NCBI RefSeq assembly: GCF_036924595.1
Contig: NZ_JAZHRV010000001.1
Span: 6,599,501 to 6,663,500 of the forward strand
DNA: 64,000 nucleotides
DNA from: Bradyrhizobium algeriense
Lineage (GTDB): Bacteria > Pseudomonadota > Alphaproteobacteria > Rhizobiales > Xanthobacteraceae
Direction of reading: 5' to 3'
A program made the position numbers and the translations under genes. Numbering within the stretch: position 1 is the first letter of the stretch; every line of letters starts with the position of its first letter. This document shows positions 46,143-55,585 of the stretch, piece by piece. A model generated the notes under the pieces. The model was not told where the DNA came from. It was given only the letters and a program-made list of their open reading frames with translations, and ran no database searches.

Positions 46143-46251
46143 ACACCCCAAGCGATGGCGGCCGCGCTCCCCTGGCTGCGCGGTCTGCTCAACCAAGACC
46201 AGCCAGAACCAAGACCAACCAGGCACCTTTACCATGAAACAGGAGACGATC

Positions 46252-47169
46252 ATGAACCTGCACAATACCTCATACCCCGTTACATCGGGACCCGAAGAGC
46301 TCGTTCCGTCGCGCTACGCGCTGAAGGTAGGCGACATTGACGTGCTGGTGGTCAGCGATGGAGTGCTGCCGCTCCCAACCCAAATGTTGGGACACAACGC
46401 CGACCCGGCCGACCGCGCGGCCTGGCTGAAAGACATGTTCCTGCCGCAGGACGCGTTCGACTGGGCGCTGAACGTGGTCGTGGTGCGTAGCGGCGGCAAG
46501 ACCATCCTCATTGACGCTGGACTAGGGTCCGATCCGGACTTGAACTTGCCGCGGGCCGGCCAGTTGATCAAGCGACTGGAGGCCGCCGGCATCGATCTCG
46601 GGTCCGTGACCGATCTTGTGCTGACCCACATGCACATGGACCACATTGGCGGGCTGCTCGTCGAGGGGGTGAAGGAGCGACTGCGTAAAGACCTGCGGAT
46701 CCACGTGGCGGCCGCCGAGGTCAAGTTCTGGGAGTCGCCCGATTTCTCCCACACCTCCATGCCGCAGGGTTTCCCGGATGCGCTTCGGTCGGCCGCCAAG
46801 CGGTTCGTGAGCGAGTACGGGAGCAACCTGCGGACGTTCGATGAGGAGCAAGAGATTGCGCCGGGCGTGGTCGCCCGTCGCACCGGCGGTCACACTCCCG
46901 GGCACAGCGTGGTCCGCGTGGCGTCCGGCGATGACGGGCTGACGTTCGCCGGCGACGCCGTGTTTACTGTCGGGTTCGAGCAGCCCGACTGGCACAACGG
47001 TTTCGAACACGACCCCGAAGAGGCGGCGCGCGTTCGGGTCCGTCTTTTGCGGGAGCTGGCTAAGAGCGGCGAGATGCTGGTGGCCACTCACCTGCCGTTC
47101 CCGTCCATCGGACGGGTGGCGGCCGACGGCGACGCCTTCCGTTTCGTACCGGTCTTCTGGGACTACTGA
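46252..47169 (+). CDS. MBL-fold metallo-hydrolase
   Basis: 305 residues. The zinc motif is LVLTHMHMDHIGGL, followed by RTGGHTPGHSVVRVASGDDG, AGDAVFTVG and ATHLPFPSIGRV, all placed as in lactonase-like MBL proteins. No signal peptide is present. CAGGAGACGATC precedes the ATG at 46252, which decides it over the ATG at 46234. It is related in pattern to the MBL genes at 36387 and 52877. A perfect hairpin follows the stop. Confidence 0.9.
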   Translation: MNLHNTSYPVTSGPEELVPSRYALKVGDIDVLVVSDGVLPLPTQMLGHNADPADRAAWLKDMFLPQDAFDWALNVVVVRSGGKTILIDAGLGSDPDLNLPRAGQLIKRLEAAGIDLGSVTDLVLTHMHMDHIGGLLVEGVKERLRKDLRIHVAAAEVKFWESPDFSHTSMPQGFPDALRSAAKRFVSEYGSNLRTFDEEQEIAPGVVARRTGGHTPGHSVVRVASGDDGLTFAGDAVFTVGFEQPDWHNGFEHDPEEAARVRVRLLRELAKSGEMLVATHLPFPSIGRVAADGDAFRFVPVFWDY

Positions 47170-47189
47170 CCGCTCGTTGGGTTAAGGCC

Positions 47190-47225
47190 GAACCAGGGCG
47201 CGCGCATGAGTTCGCGCCCTGGTTC
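47190..47225 (+). terminator. Strong hairpin after the MBL gene
   Basis: GAACCAGGGCGCG (47190-47202) pairs perfectly with CGCGCCCTGGTTC (47213-47225) around a 10-base loop, 20 bases past the stop. No T-run follows, so it may work with Rho or act on mRNA stability. Confidence 0.65.
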
Positions 47226-47302
47226 AATACCTCGCAACCACTGAGCCGCTGAAACCGAAGCGGTCGCTTAATGCCCGCTTTGACCAACTTCCAACTTTAC
47301 AG

Positions 47303-48064
47303 ATGAGTCGAACGAACATGCAGAACGAAAAAGTCATGATCATAACGGGCGGCAGCTCTGGCATCGGTCGGGCGGCCGCGCTCCGTTTTGCCAACCAAGG
47401 CGACAAGGTCCTCATCACCGGCCGCCGCGCCGGCCCCGTCGAGCAAACGGTGGCGGCGCATAAGAATATCGCGGGCATCGTTGCGAATACCGCCTCTGCT
47501 GAAGACGCCAGGCGGACCATCGCCACGGCGGTCGACAAGTGGGGCCGAGTGGATGCGCTCGTCAACAACGCCGGCGCGGGCGCCATCCTTCCGTTATCGG
47601 ATGCGACAGCCGATCGGATCACAGACATCTTTTCCGTCAATGTGCTCGGTCCGAGCCTGCTGGCCCGCGCCGCCCTTCCTCACCTGAAGGCGACGCAGGG
47701 CACCATCATCAACATCTCCTCGACCTTCGGTCACCGGCCGGCGGCGGGACTATCCCACTACGCCGCCAGCAAGGCGGCGCTGGAACACCTGACCCGCTGC
47801 TGGGCGCTCGAACTCGCGCCGCTCGGAATAAGGGTGAATGCGGTCGCGGCCGGGCCCACGGAAACCGGCGCCTTGACCGGGATGATGGGGCTATCTGCGG
47901 AACAGGCAGAAGCCGTCAAGGAAGACGAGCGCGCACGGATTCCACTCGGTCGGCGCGGCGTTCCCGACGACGTCGCGGAATGGATTGTCCAGCTTGCGGG
48001 CCCCGCCTCGCAATGGCTGACGGGCCAGGTTCTCGCCGTCGATGGCGGCTTGGGACTGGCTTAG
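47303..48064 (+). CDS. SDR family oxidoreductase
   Basis: 253 residues, classical SDR. The cofactor motif is MIITGGSSGIGRAAALRFA; NNAG is at VDALVNNAGAGAI; the catalytic Ser, Tyr-x3-Lys are in IINISSTFGHRP and LSHYAASKAAL. GGLGLA ends the protein in the usual way. It is an NAD(P)-dependent reductase or dehydrogenase of unknown substrate. An in-frame ATG at 47318 may be the true start. Confidence 0.92.
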   Translation: MSRTNMQNEKVMIITGGSSGIGRAAALRFANQGDKVLITGRRAGPVEQTVAAHKNIAGIVANTASAEDARRTIATAVDKWGRVDALVNNAGAGAILPLSDATADRITDIFSVNVLGPSLLARAALPHLKATQGTIINISSTFGHRPAAGLSHYAASKAALEHLTRCWALELAPLGIRVNAVAAGPTETGALTGMMGLSAEQAEAVKEDERARIPLGRRGVPDDVAEWIVQLAGPASQWLTGQVLAVDGGLGLA

Positions 48065-48629
48065 TTTCCAAGCTGCCGTGCGGTCCGACCTGAACGAAAG
48101 GCTCACGCACTGACATCGAAGCTGATCTGGCGAAGTCTGCTTTGTGGCAGAGCGGACCTTGTTGCGCACATCATGCGTGATGAGTGGCACCGTGCAGGAG
48201 TCATCGGGCGATCTCCGTCAAGGTTCCGGTAATAGACATCGCGCCTCAGGGCGAACGAAATAAGATCTGGAAATAGTTGTCGCATGCGCCATCGTGCTTT
48301 TATTGGCCGGGTGCTATTGAAACAAGTCAGCACCGGGCCAAATGGAGTGGATGTTTGCCCAAATAGGCAAATTGCTATGCAGGCCGGAAGGGGATACGGC
48401 TGATCCAGCGTACTGCTAGCGCTCAATGATCGCCTATCCCAGCGAGCCGATCAGCATCGTGCCGCTGTAAGACCCCGCACGACGAAACCGCGACCGGCGA
48501 TACTAAAATCAGGTGATCGCAACGCGAAGTTGCGCTAGTATCCACGTGTCGAACATCTCGCCCGCGTGCCGTCGCGTCGAGGAAACCGACAAACCAACGT
48601 CGGGCAGGTTTTCGCATCGGAGGACCGTC
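48065..48629. other. Intergenic region without a recognised gene
   Basis: 565 bases. Only short open frames with no recognisable product are present. It must include the HdeD promoter. A small near-palindrome (GCCCAAATAGGCAAATTGC) occurs at about 48356. Confidence 0.4.
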
Positions 48630-49205
48630 ATGACCAATACTTCAGGTACGATCGGAGATCCCCAGGCCGGTTCGGATACGGCGCCACTACGTGCCAAGTC
48701 GGGCTGGATCATCGCACTCGGCGTCGTCTATCTCATCGCAGGATTTATCGCGCTTGGCAGCGTTGCGATGGCTACCGTCGCGAGCGTCCTCATCGTCGGC
48801 GTGATGATGATCATCGCCGGCGTCGCCGAAGTGTTCAGCGCTTTCCAGATCAAGAGCTGGGGCAAATTCCTGCTCTGGGCCCTGCTCGGCGTGCTCTACA
48901 TTCTCGCGGGCTTCGTCACGTTCCAGAATCCGCTGCTCGCGGCCGTGCTGCTCACCCTCATTCTCGGCGCAGCGCTGGTGGCCTCGGGCATCATGCGGAT
49001 CTTCCTGGCCTTCAGCATGAAGCGGGAAACACCCTGGATCTGGGTGGCGCTGTCAGGCGTGATCACGCTGCTGCTCGGCTTGCTGATCCTGGTGCGCTGG
49101 CCGGTCTCGAGCCTTTACATCCTCGGCCTGTTCCTCGGCATCGATCTCATCATCGCCGGCGCAGGCTGGATCGGAATAGGCTTCGGCCTGCGCCGCGCTC
49201 GTTGA
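48630..49205 (+). CDS. HdeD family acid-resistance membrane protein
   Basis: 191 residues with about six membrane helices in three hairpins (WIIALGVVYLIAGFIALGSV; VLIVGVMMIIAGVAEVFSAF; LLWALLGVLYILAGFVTFQN; and a matching second half). This is the DUF308/HdeD repeat. HdeD proteins are linked to acid resistance and membrane stress. The ATG at 48630 follows AGGACCGTC; an upstream in-frame ATG at 48513 adds a non-homologous extension. The LapA-like gene follows 53 bases after the stop. Confidence 0.9.
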   Translation: MTNTSGTIGDPQAGSDTAPLRAKSGWIIALGVVYLIAGFIALGSVAMATVASVLIVGVMMIIAGVAEVFSAFQIKSWGKFLLWALLGVLYILAGFVTFQNPLLAAVLLTLILGAALVASGIMRIFLAFSMKRETPWIWVALSGVITLLLGLLILVRWPVSSLYILGLFLGIDLIIAGAGWIGIGFGLRRAR

Positions 49206-49258
49206 CGTGGTGGTGACGACTGCGCGCGACGCAGTCGATCGACGATTAGGAGGCACCC

Positions 49259-49492
49259 ATGCGCTGGATCTACCTCGCCGTCATCATCCTGTTCGCCGCC
49301 GCGACGATCATCTTTGCCGTGCAGAACTTCGAGATTGTCACCATGTCCTTCCTCGGCATCAATGCCCGCGTGCCGCTCGCGCTGCTGGTCGCCGTCGCCT
49401 ACCTCCTTGGCGCGGTGACGGGCGGCAGCCTGTACGCGCTGCTGCGTCGATCCTACGAAGGGTCCAGACGAAGCATTGTCGGCTCGTCCTGA
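49259..49492 (+). CDS. LapA (DUF1049) domain small membrane protein
   Basis: 77 residues. Two membrane helices (IYLAVIILFAAATIIFAVQN and LALLVAVAYLLGAVTGGSLY) flank the short FEIVTMSFLGINARVP segment conserved in LapA/DUF1049 proteins, which assist lipopolysaccharide assembly in enterobacteria. AGGAGGCACCC precedes the ATG. It lies in an apparent run HdeD - LapA-like - patatin - GntP permease. Confidence 0.88.
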   Translation: MRWIYLAVIILFAAATIIFAVQNFEIVTMSFLGINARVPLALLVAVAYLLGAVTGGSLYALLRRSYEGSRRSIVGSS

Positions 49493-49531
49493 CCTAGGGC
49501 ACCGTTTCATCTCCGGCCGAGGAGGATGAAG

Positions 49532-50560
49532 ATGGCAGAAACCGCGCGCGAACCGGTCCTGGTGGATCTCGCCTTGCAAGGCGGCGGCTCTCACGGCGCG
49601 TTCACCTGGGGCGTGCTCGATCGGCTTATCGAGGAGCAGTGGCTGCGGATCGAGGCGATCTCCGGCACGTCGGCGGGCGCGATGAACGCAGCGCTGGTGG
49701 CGGACGGATGGACGCAAGGCGGCGCCGAAGGCGCGCGGGCGGCGCTCGATACCTATTGGCGGCGGGTGTCTCAGGCTGCGGCGTTGAGCCCGCTGCAGCG
49801 TTCGCCGCTTGACCGCCTGATGGGCCGCTGGACGCTCGACACCTCGCCCGCCTATATCGCCATGGACCTGATGGCCCGCGTGGTTTCGCCCTATGATCTC
49901 AATCCGCTTGGCCACAACCCGCTGCGCGCGCTCCTCGCCGACAGCATCGATTTCGACCGGCTGGCCCGCGCACCGATCAGGCTGTTCGTTACCGCGACCA
50001 ATGTGCGCACCGGTCGCGGCCGCATCTTCCGCAACAAGGAGATCACCGCCGACGTCCTGCTTGCATCGGCCTGCCTGCCGACCATGTTCCATGCGATCGA
50101 GATCGACGGCGAACCTTACTGGGACGGCGGCTATGCCGGCAATCCGACGCTGACGCCGCTGGTGCGCGAAAGCGACGCGCGTGACACCATTCTGGTGCAG
50201 ATCAATCCGCGCGAACGGCCGGAGCCGCCGCGCACGGCAAATGAAATCCTCAACCGGCTCAACGAGATTTCCTTCAACTCGCCGCTGATGAAGGAATTGC
50301 GCATGATGGCGCTGCTGCGCCAGGTGGCGGACCCCGGACACGGCGAGGGCGCGCGCTGGGCCGGTATGCGCACGCACCGGATCATGACCGACGCGCTCAC
50401 AGAGTTCGGCGCGTCGTCGAAGCTCAACGCCGAGTGGGCGTTCGTCTCGCTGCTGAAGGAAGAGGGCCGCAAGAGTGCCGACGCATTCCTTGAGGCCCAC
50501 GGCGAGGATATCGGCAAGCAATCCACGACCGATCTCGACGCGCTGCTCGCGGAATGCTGA
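49532..50560 (+). CDS. Patatin-like phospholipase
   Basis: 342 residues. The oxyanion-hole glycine stretch is LALQGGGSHGAFTWGVLDRL, the nucleophile is the Ser of ISGTSAGAMNAA, and the dyad Asp is in WDGGYAGNPTLTPL. It should cleave acyl chains of membrane lipids or similar esters. No signal peptide is present. GAGGAGG lies 7 bases before the ATG at 49532, which decides it over the ATG at 49526. The GntP gene begins 4 bases after its stop. Confidence 0.92.
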   Translation: MAETAREPVLVDLALQGGGSHGAFTWGVLDRLIEEQWLRIEAISGTSAGAMNAALVADGWTQGGAEGARAALDTYWRRVSQAAALSPLQRSPLDRLMGRWTLDTSPAYIAMDLMARVVSPYDLNPLGHNPLRALLADSIDFDRLARAPIRLFVTATNVRTGRGRIFRNKEITADVLLASACLPTMFHAIEIDGEPYWDGGYAGNPTLTPLVRESDARDTILVQINPRERPEPPRTANEILNRLNEISFNSPLMKELRMMALLRQVADPGHGEGARWAGMRTHRIMTDALTEFGASSKLNAEWAFVSLLKEEGRKSADAFLEAHGEDIGKQSTTDLDALLAEC

Positions 50561-50564
50561 GGCC

Positions 50565-52029
50565 ATGACGGCGTCCGGGCTTCTCGGCATCCTGATCGGG
50601 CTCAGTCTTTTGATCGCGTTCGCGTTCCGGGGCTGGAGCGTGTTGCTGCTTGCGCCGCTCGCCGCCGTGATCGCAGCGCTGTTCTCCCGCGAGCCGCTGC
50701 TCGCCCACTGGACCCAGACCTTCATGCCCAGCGCGGCGGGCTTTCTGGCGCAGTTCTTTCCGCTGTTTCTGCTTGGCGCGCTGTTCGGCAAGCTGATGGA
50801 GGACAGCGGCTCGGTCGCCGCGATCGCGAACTTCACGACCGAGCGGCTCGGCCCGCAGCGGGCCGTGCTGGCGGTCGTGCTCGCCGGGGCGCTCGTCACC
50901 TATGGCGGCGTCAGCCTGTTCGTCGCCTTCTTCGTGCTGGCGCCGATGGCGCAGGAGCTGTTTCGTGCGGCCGGAAATCCCGCGGCGTCTGATGCCGGCG
51001 GCCATCGTGCTCGGCACCTCGACCTTCACCATGTCGGCACTGCCCGGCACGCCGTCGATCCAGAACGCGATTCCGATGCCGTTCTTCGGCACCACGCCCT
51101 TTGCCGCGCCCGGCCTCGGCATCCTGGCATCGCTGATCATGCTCGGCTTCGGCCTGTGGTGGCTCCATCGCCAGGAGGCGATCGCAAAGCGAAATGGCGA
51201 AGGCTTCGGCGAGGGCGCGCCGATGCCGTCCGACCGTCTCGCCACCGACGAAAAATTACGCGAACGCGCCACCACCGCGCGCGAGTTCGATCCGGCGGAG
51301 ATCGTGCACGGTGAGGTGACCGACCTGCTGCCTCCGGCCATGCTCGCCGCGCTGCCCCTTATCATGGTGATGGTCGTCAATCTCGCGATGTCGCTGCTCA
51401 TCCTGCCGGCACTCGACACCCGTTTTCTCGCCGAAGTTCGCTGGGGTGGGACGTCGCTTGCCGCTGTCGGTGGCGTGTGGGCGGTGATCACAGCGCTTGC
51501 CTGCGCGATTCTGACCGTGCTCGCGGTGAGCCATCGGCGGCTGCCGGCGCTGCGCGCGACCATGGACGCCGGCGCCAACGCCTCGGTATTGCCGGCGATG
51601 AGCGTGGCGAGCCTGGTCGGCTTTGGCGCCGTGGTGGCGGCGATGCCTGCCTTCACGGTGGTGCGCGACGCCGTGCTCGGCATCGGCGGTGGACCGCTGG
51701 TATCGCTGGCAGTCGCCACCAACGTGCTCGCAGCCTTGACCGGCTCGGCGTCGGGCGGGCTGACCATCGCGCTCGACGCGCTCGGAGCGACCTACGTGAC
51801 GCGCGCAGCGGAGATCGGACTCGATCCCGCGCTGCTGCATCGCGTGGCGGTGATCGGTTCGGGTACGCTCGACAGCCTGCCTCATAACGGCGCGGTCGTC
51901 ACGCTGCTCGCCGTCTGCGGATCGACGCACCGGGACAGCTATCGCGACATCGTCATGGTCGGTATCGTCGGCGCGCTCATCGCCCTCACTGCTGTCATCG
52001 CGCTTGGCTCGGTTATAGGATCGTTCTGA
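50565..52029 (+). pseudogene. GntP-family permease, frameshifted
   Basis: The first frame runs from the ATG at 50565 (MTASGLLGILIGLSLLIAFA) through TEDSGS-like GKLMEDSGSVAAIANFTTER to about 50973. The second frame carries on without a break in homology (IPRRLMPAAIVLGTSTFTMS, ALPGTPSIQNAIPMPFFGTT) to 52029. Removing one G at 50972-50974 (GCCGGAAAT to GCCGAAAT) would restore one 487-residue protein. GntP proteins are gluconate/hydroxy-acid:proton symporters with 12 or more helices. It may be a true inactivating mutation or a base-call error; neither half alone would form a complete permease. Confidence 0.88.
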
Positions 52030-52156
52030 GCATCAGCACGGCTGTTGTCTCAACTGACTGATGATTGCCGCACGCGAATACCTGATGCCGCAGCGATCAT
52101 TATTCAGTCCGACCGGACAGAACGGTGATGCCAGCGTCATTCACGGGAATGCGGAG

Positions 52157-52825
52157 TCATGTGCCAAGCCATGCCGTGAGCCGTGATCTTTCCCTGACCA
52201 GGCCATCCTGATTGAAGTGGTGAACACAAAAGTGCGCCCATGAATCTTCGAATGCCATTTCCATGTCACCTGTGACCGACGTGGTACCTATCCCGATTTC
52301 TGCGTAGGTAAACTCGAAACTGCCACTAGGACGCGCCAGCGCAATGTGGAACGGTTGACCGGTAAACTCGTTGATCGTCGGCCTGCCGGTGCTCCGCATG
52401 ACGCCTTGTATCTCTACCCTTGCGGTTCTCTGTTCCAAGTCCGCATCAAGATCAATCGGCAGGAACAACGTCTCGCAGAATTCCGAGCATGTGGACGCGA
52501 ATACAGCAAAAAGATTGCTCAACGGTTCGCATGCCTCGCCTGAGACGATCGTTTCAAGCGCGATCCGTTGAGCTTCATCTGCACGCTCGTCGATAACGAT
52601 CTGGCGCCGGCCGTTTCCGTCCTTGATTTCGCCAGGCCACTTGTACAGCGCCGCCCAGTTCAGGCCTGAGAGCGGCGTATCGTTGAAGTGGCCCTCAACG
52701 ATGGTGCCGACGAAGGCCGACTGACAATAGCCGTGGGTACTCGGCAGGTTGAACTGGCAACCACAATTCATAGCGCAGTTGCAGTTATCATAAGTCTCGC
52801 TCTTGAATAGCCATTGATCAGCCAT
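52157..52825 (-). CDS. DUF1326 domain-containing protein
   Basis: 222 residues. The family mark is the Cys-rich N-terminus (SETYDNCNCAMNCGCQFNLP), followed by YCQSAFVGTIVEGHFNDTPL. Members are small proteins of unknown function, possibly metal-binding through these cysteines. The ATG at 52825 (MADQWLFKSE) was chosen over 52858 because homology begins there. Its neighbour upstream on the same strand is a Tat-MBL hydrolase ending 52 bases before it. Confidence 0.85.
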   Translation of the reverse strand: MADQWLFKSETYDNCNCAMNCGCQFNLPSTHGYCQSAFVGTIVEGHFNDTPLSGLNWAALYKWPGEIKDGNGRRQIVIDERADEAQRIALETIVSGEACEPLSNLFAVFASTCSEFCETLFLPIDLDADLEQRTARVEIQGVMRSTGRPTINEFTGQPFHIALARPSGSFEFTYAEIGIGTTSVTGDMEMAFEDSWAHFCVHHFNQDGLVRERSRLTAWLGT

Positions 52826-52876
52826 CTCACTGCGCCTTCCGAAAGCGATGACGCTCAACTCGACTCTGCGCGAGCT

Positions 52877-53842
52877 TCAAGTCGGAACGAAGCGATAGGC
52901 GCCATCCTTGCGCTCGACGAAGCCGATGCCAGGGAACGGCAGGTGAGCGCCGATCACCCGACGCTTGTCAATGACGAGGCGATCAAGCAGGCGGAGGCGG
53001 GTCGAGATGCCCCGATCAGGCTCATGGTCGACTGGCACCCGCCACGACGGATGCTGGAATGAGATCACAGCGTGCGTAAGCGCGTCCGCAACGACGACGA
53101 GACCATCCCCGCCGGCGATTTCGACCGAGATGTGGCCCTGCGTATGCCCTGGCGTATCGATGACCTGCACGCCACTGACAATCTCATCGCCATCCCGTAC
53201 CGTCCTCATCTTGTCCTTGACGTGCGAGAAATGGTTCTTGGCACCATTGATGATGCGATCGTTGGTTGCCAAGACTGCCGGCAATCTTCGCATCACATCA
53301 GGGTCGGCCCAAAGGTTCCATTCGACGGTCGAAACGAAATAGCTCGCATTCGGATAGATCGGCTTGTCATTCGCGTCGAGGATGCCCCAGAGGTGGTCGG
53401 GATGGCCGTGGGTCAGGACGATCTTGGTCACGGCCGCCGGTGGAATGCCGGCAGCTTCGAGGTTCTCCGCAAGCTTTCCCGCCGTGGGCTGGTGGCGCGG
53501 GCCGGTGCCCGCGTCGACCAGAACCACATCGGACTGGCTACGGATCACCGCGACAGTGTTCACGAGCTGGAGCTGTTCGCCGGTTTGTCCGGATGCGTTC
53601 AGGGCGGCTTCGCGCTCGGCAGGCGGAGAGTCCGGCGTCACGAGGAAGCTCGCTGGAAGGACGAAATGGCCGTCGCTCATGACCAGAGTCTCGAGGCTGC
53701 CTGATTTGTGGACCGGTACCGTAGGGACGGCTGCCCTAGTCGGTCGCAGCGAAGACACGCACGCAGATGCGGCCAGAGCCGCTGCAGCCGATTCAGCCAG
53801 AAATTGGCGACGAGCTATTCTGTAAACATGCCCTGCAATCAC
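52877..53842 (-). CDS. Tat-exported MBL-fold metallo-hydrolase
   Basis: 321 residues. The leader RIARRQFLAESAAAALAASA is a twin-arginine signal. The zinc motif is IVLTHGHPDHLWGI, with TPGHTQGHISVE and AHLPFPGIGFVE supplying further ligands. It resembles lactone- or ester-cleaving MBL enzymes and has the same layout as the protein at 36387. It is divergent from the AraC-type regulator gene at 54086 with 243 bases between them, so control by that regulator is likely. Confidence 0.9.
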   Translation of the reverse strand: MIAGHVYRIARRQFLAESAAAALAASACVSSLRPTRAAVPTVPVHKSGSLETLVMSDGHFVLPASFLVTPDSPPAEREAALNASGQTGEQLQLVNTVAVIRSQSDVVLVDAGTGPRHQPTAGKLAENLEAAGIPPAAVTKIVLTHGHPDHLWGILDANDKPIYPNASYFVSTVEWNLWADPDVMRRLPAVLATNDRIINGAKNHFSHVKDKMRTVRDGDEIVSGVQVIDTPGHTQGHISVEIAGGDGLVVVADALTHAVISFQHPSWRVPVDHEPDRGISTRLRLLDRLVIDKRRVIGAHLPFPGIGFVERKDGAYRFVPT

Positions 53843-54085
53843 GACGCCTCCCTCCTTGATGGGCCACCCCTATTGATAGGCACCGCCCCGTTGGGCGCGA
53901 AGCTTAACTGGCGCATTGGGTGCTAGATATCCGAGTGCCGCGAGGTTCTATCCGGAAAGCGCGTAAATCCCCTCCGGGAACCAACGGTCATTATCCAGAA
54001 ACTGCAAGAATGATCGGAACATTCCCCGCCCCCGGTGCCCATGCCTCGGTGTGCGTGGTATGCTCGATCAAACACGGAGGCGAGC

Positions 54086-55096
54086 ATGCAGCTTGGCACA
54101 GCGCCGCTTCTGGAGCAGCTGCCCATTTTCCACAGCCGCAATGTGGAAGAAACCGGTGCATTTCTGCGCGCGAAAGGCTACCGCTTCGACATCGCGAGGC
54201 GGCAGGCCCGCCGGCTCGATGCGCGCCTTAACGGCGTTTACATGCCGGACCTCTACATGGGCTACGTGCAATACGGCGGCGCATCGGTTGTCCTGTCACC
54301 GAGCCCCGCCCGCACGGACACCTGGATCCATCTGCCGCTTCGCGGACAGCTTGAAGCCACTATTGGCCGTGACAACATCGTCTGCAACCCGAACCTTGCC
54401 ACGATCATCTCGCCGATGCGCGAGAGCTGTCGGCTGGTATCGGAGGCCGATAGCAGCCGCATCCAACTGTCTTTGACCAAATCCAGCCTTACAGATCAGC
54501 TTGCCGCCCTACTCGGCGAGCCACCAACCGCTCCCCTCGACTTTGCGCCCACCATCGACCTCGCCACGGGGTACGGCCGCAGCCTGGCACGCTACGTGCT
54601 GATGGCCGTCGCGGACCTGGAACAGGCGGGATCGGTGCTCTGGAGCCCGACGACGATGAGCCAATTCGAGCAGTTCATTATTACCGCACTGCTGCTGTGG
54701 CACCCGCACAATTACAGCAACGCGCTGCGACGCCTCGATAGGCCGATTGCGCCGCGTGACGTGAGGCGCGCGGTCGACTACATCGAAGCCCACCTCGATC
54801 AGGCAGTCACAGTGGCCGACCTCGTTACGGCGACCGGGGTTGCGGGCCGAACACTCTTTATGCACTTCAGGGAATTCAAGGGCGTCTCGCCGATGCGCTA
54901 CCTACGGAACGCCCGCTTGAGGCAAGCTCGCCAAGCCTTGCTGCAGGCCGATCCGGAAGCGAATGTCACCGAGATTGCCATGAGCACGGGGTTCACCCAC
55001 ATGGGCCGGTTCTCGGTCACGTACCGCGCGTATTTTGGGGAAAGTCCTTCGGAGACGCTGAGAGGTCAAGCGCAGCAGCTTCGGAAGCAACCGTAG
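54086..55096 (+). CDS. AraC family transcriptional regulator
   Basis: 336 residues. The N-terminal AraC-binding-like part (IFHSRNVEETGAFLRAKGYR) is of the cupin-type found in catabolic activators such as XylS/AlkX-like proteins. The C-terminal HTH has VTVADLVTATGVAGRTLFMH, FKGVSPMRYLRNARLRQARQ and VTEIAMSTGFTHMGRFSVTY. ACACGGAGGCGAGC precedes the ATG at 54086. It is divergent from the Tat-MBL gene and may activate it. Confidence 0.92.
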   Translation: MQLGTAPLLEQLPIFHSRNVEETGAFLRAKGYRFDIARRQARRLDARLNGVYMPDLYMGYVQYGGASVVLSPSPARTDTWIHLPLRGQLEATIGRDNIVCNPNLATIISPMRESCRLVSEADSSRIQLSLTKSSLTDQLAALLGEPPTAPLDFAPTIDLATGYGRSLARYVLMAVADLEQAGSVLWSPTTMSQFEQFIITALLLWHPHNYSNALRRLDRPIAPRDVRRAVDYIEAHLDQAVTVADLVTATGVAGRTLFMHFREFKGVSPMRYLRNARLRQARQALLQADPEANVTEIAMSTGFTHMGRFSVTYRAYFGESPSETLRGQAQQLRKQP

Positions 55097-55585
55097 TTTG
55101 GGAAGCTCCAGGCCAGCAATCGCATTTGCTGTGTTCAGTCGATCCACCAAAGCAGCCGACCAGCTTCGTGCTGAGGTCTCCTCGGCACAAAGCAGACAAA
55201 GCTGATGTCCGTTCTTGTGAGGGGTAAAGCAGACCTAGTCCCCCTCTCGGGTCCGATGTCGCTTTTTGTGAAGGTCTTCGGATGCCGGCCCCATGACGGT
55301 GGTGCTGCGGGCACGGGGCCGGCGCGCAGCAGCTGGCAATGACGGTGATCGGATTCATCAGCGCCGGGTCAAAATCATTGTCTGCAGGACCGGTCACGCA
55401 AGTTTGAGAAAGCTGAAGTTCATCTGACGATGTCCGCGGTCCATCGTAGATTGAGGACGGCGCGCGACTGCATATTTAGTCCAGTGCGTTAATCTGCAAT
55501 TTTGCATTGCAAAGCTGGTAGCGGCGTTCCGTTACCTTGCGCCTTTTGGCGCGGGAGTTTCCCCGCCGCGATGATGGAGCATCGG
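55097..55585. other. Intergenic region, possible dispersed-repeat fragments
   Basis: 489 bases with no convincing gene. The part near 55200-55280 (around GCTGATGTCCGTTCTTGTGA and GGTCCGATGTCGCTTTTTGT) resembles short repeated intergenic sequence common in Bradyrhizobium; this is from memory and not checked. Confidence 0.3.

Noticed and set aside
49115..50899. Long minus-strand open frame opposite the patatin and GntP genes
   Set aside because: It is a low-complexity antisense frame of GC-rich coding DNA; the plus strand has clear conserved genes.
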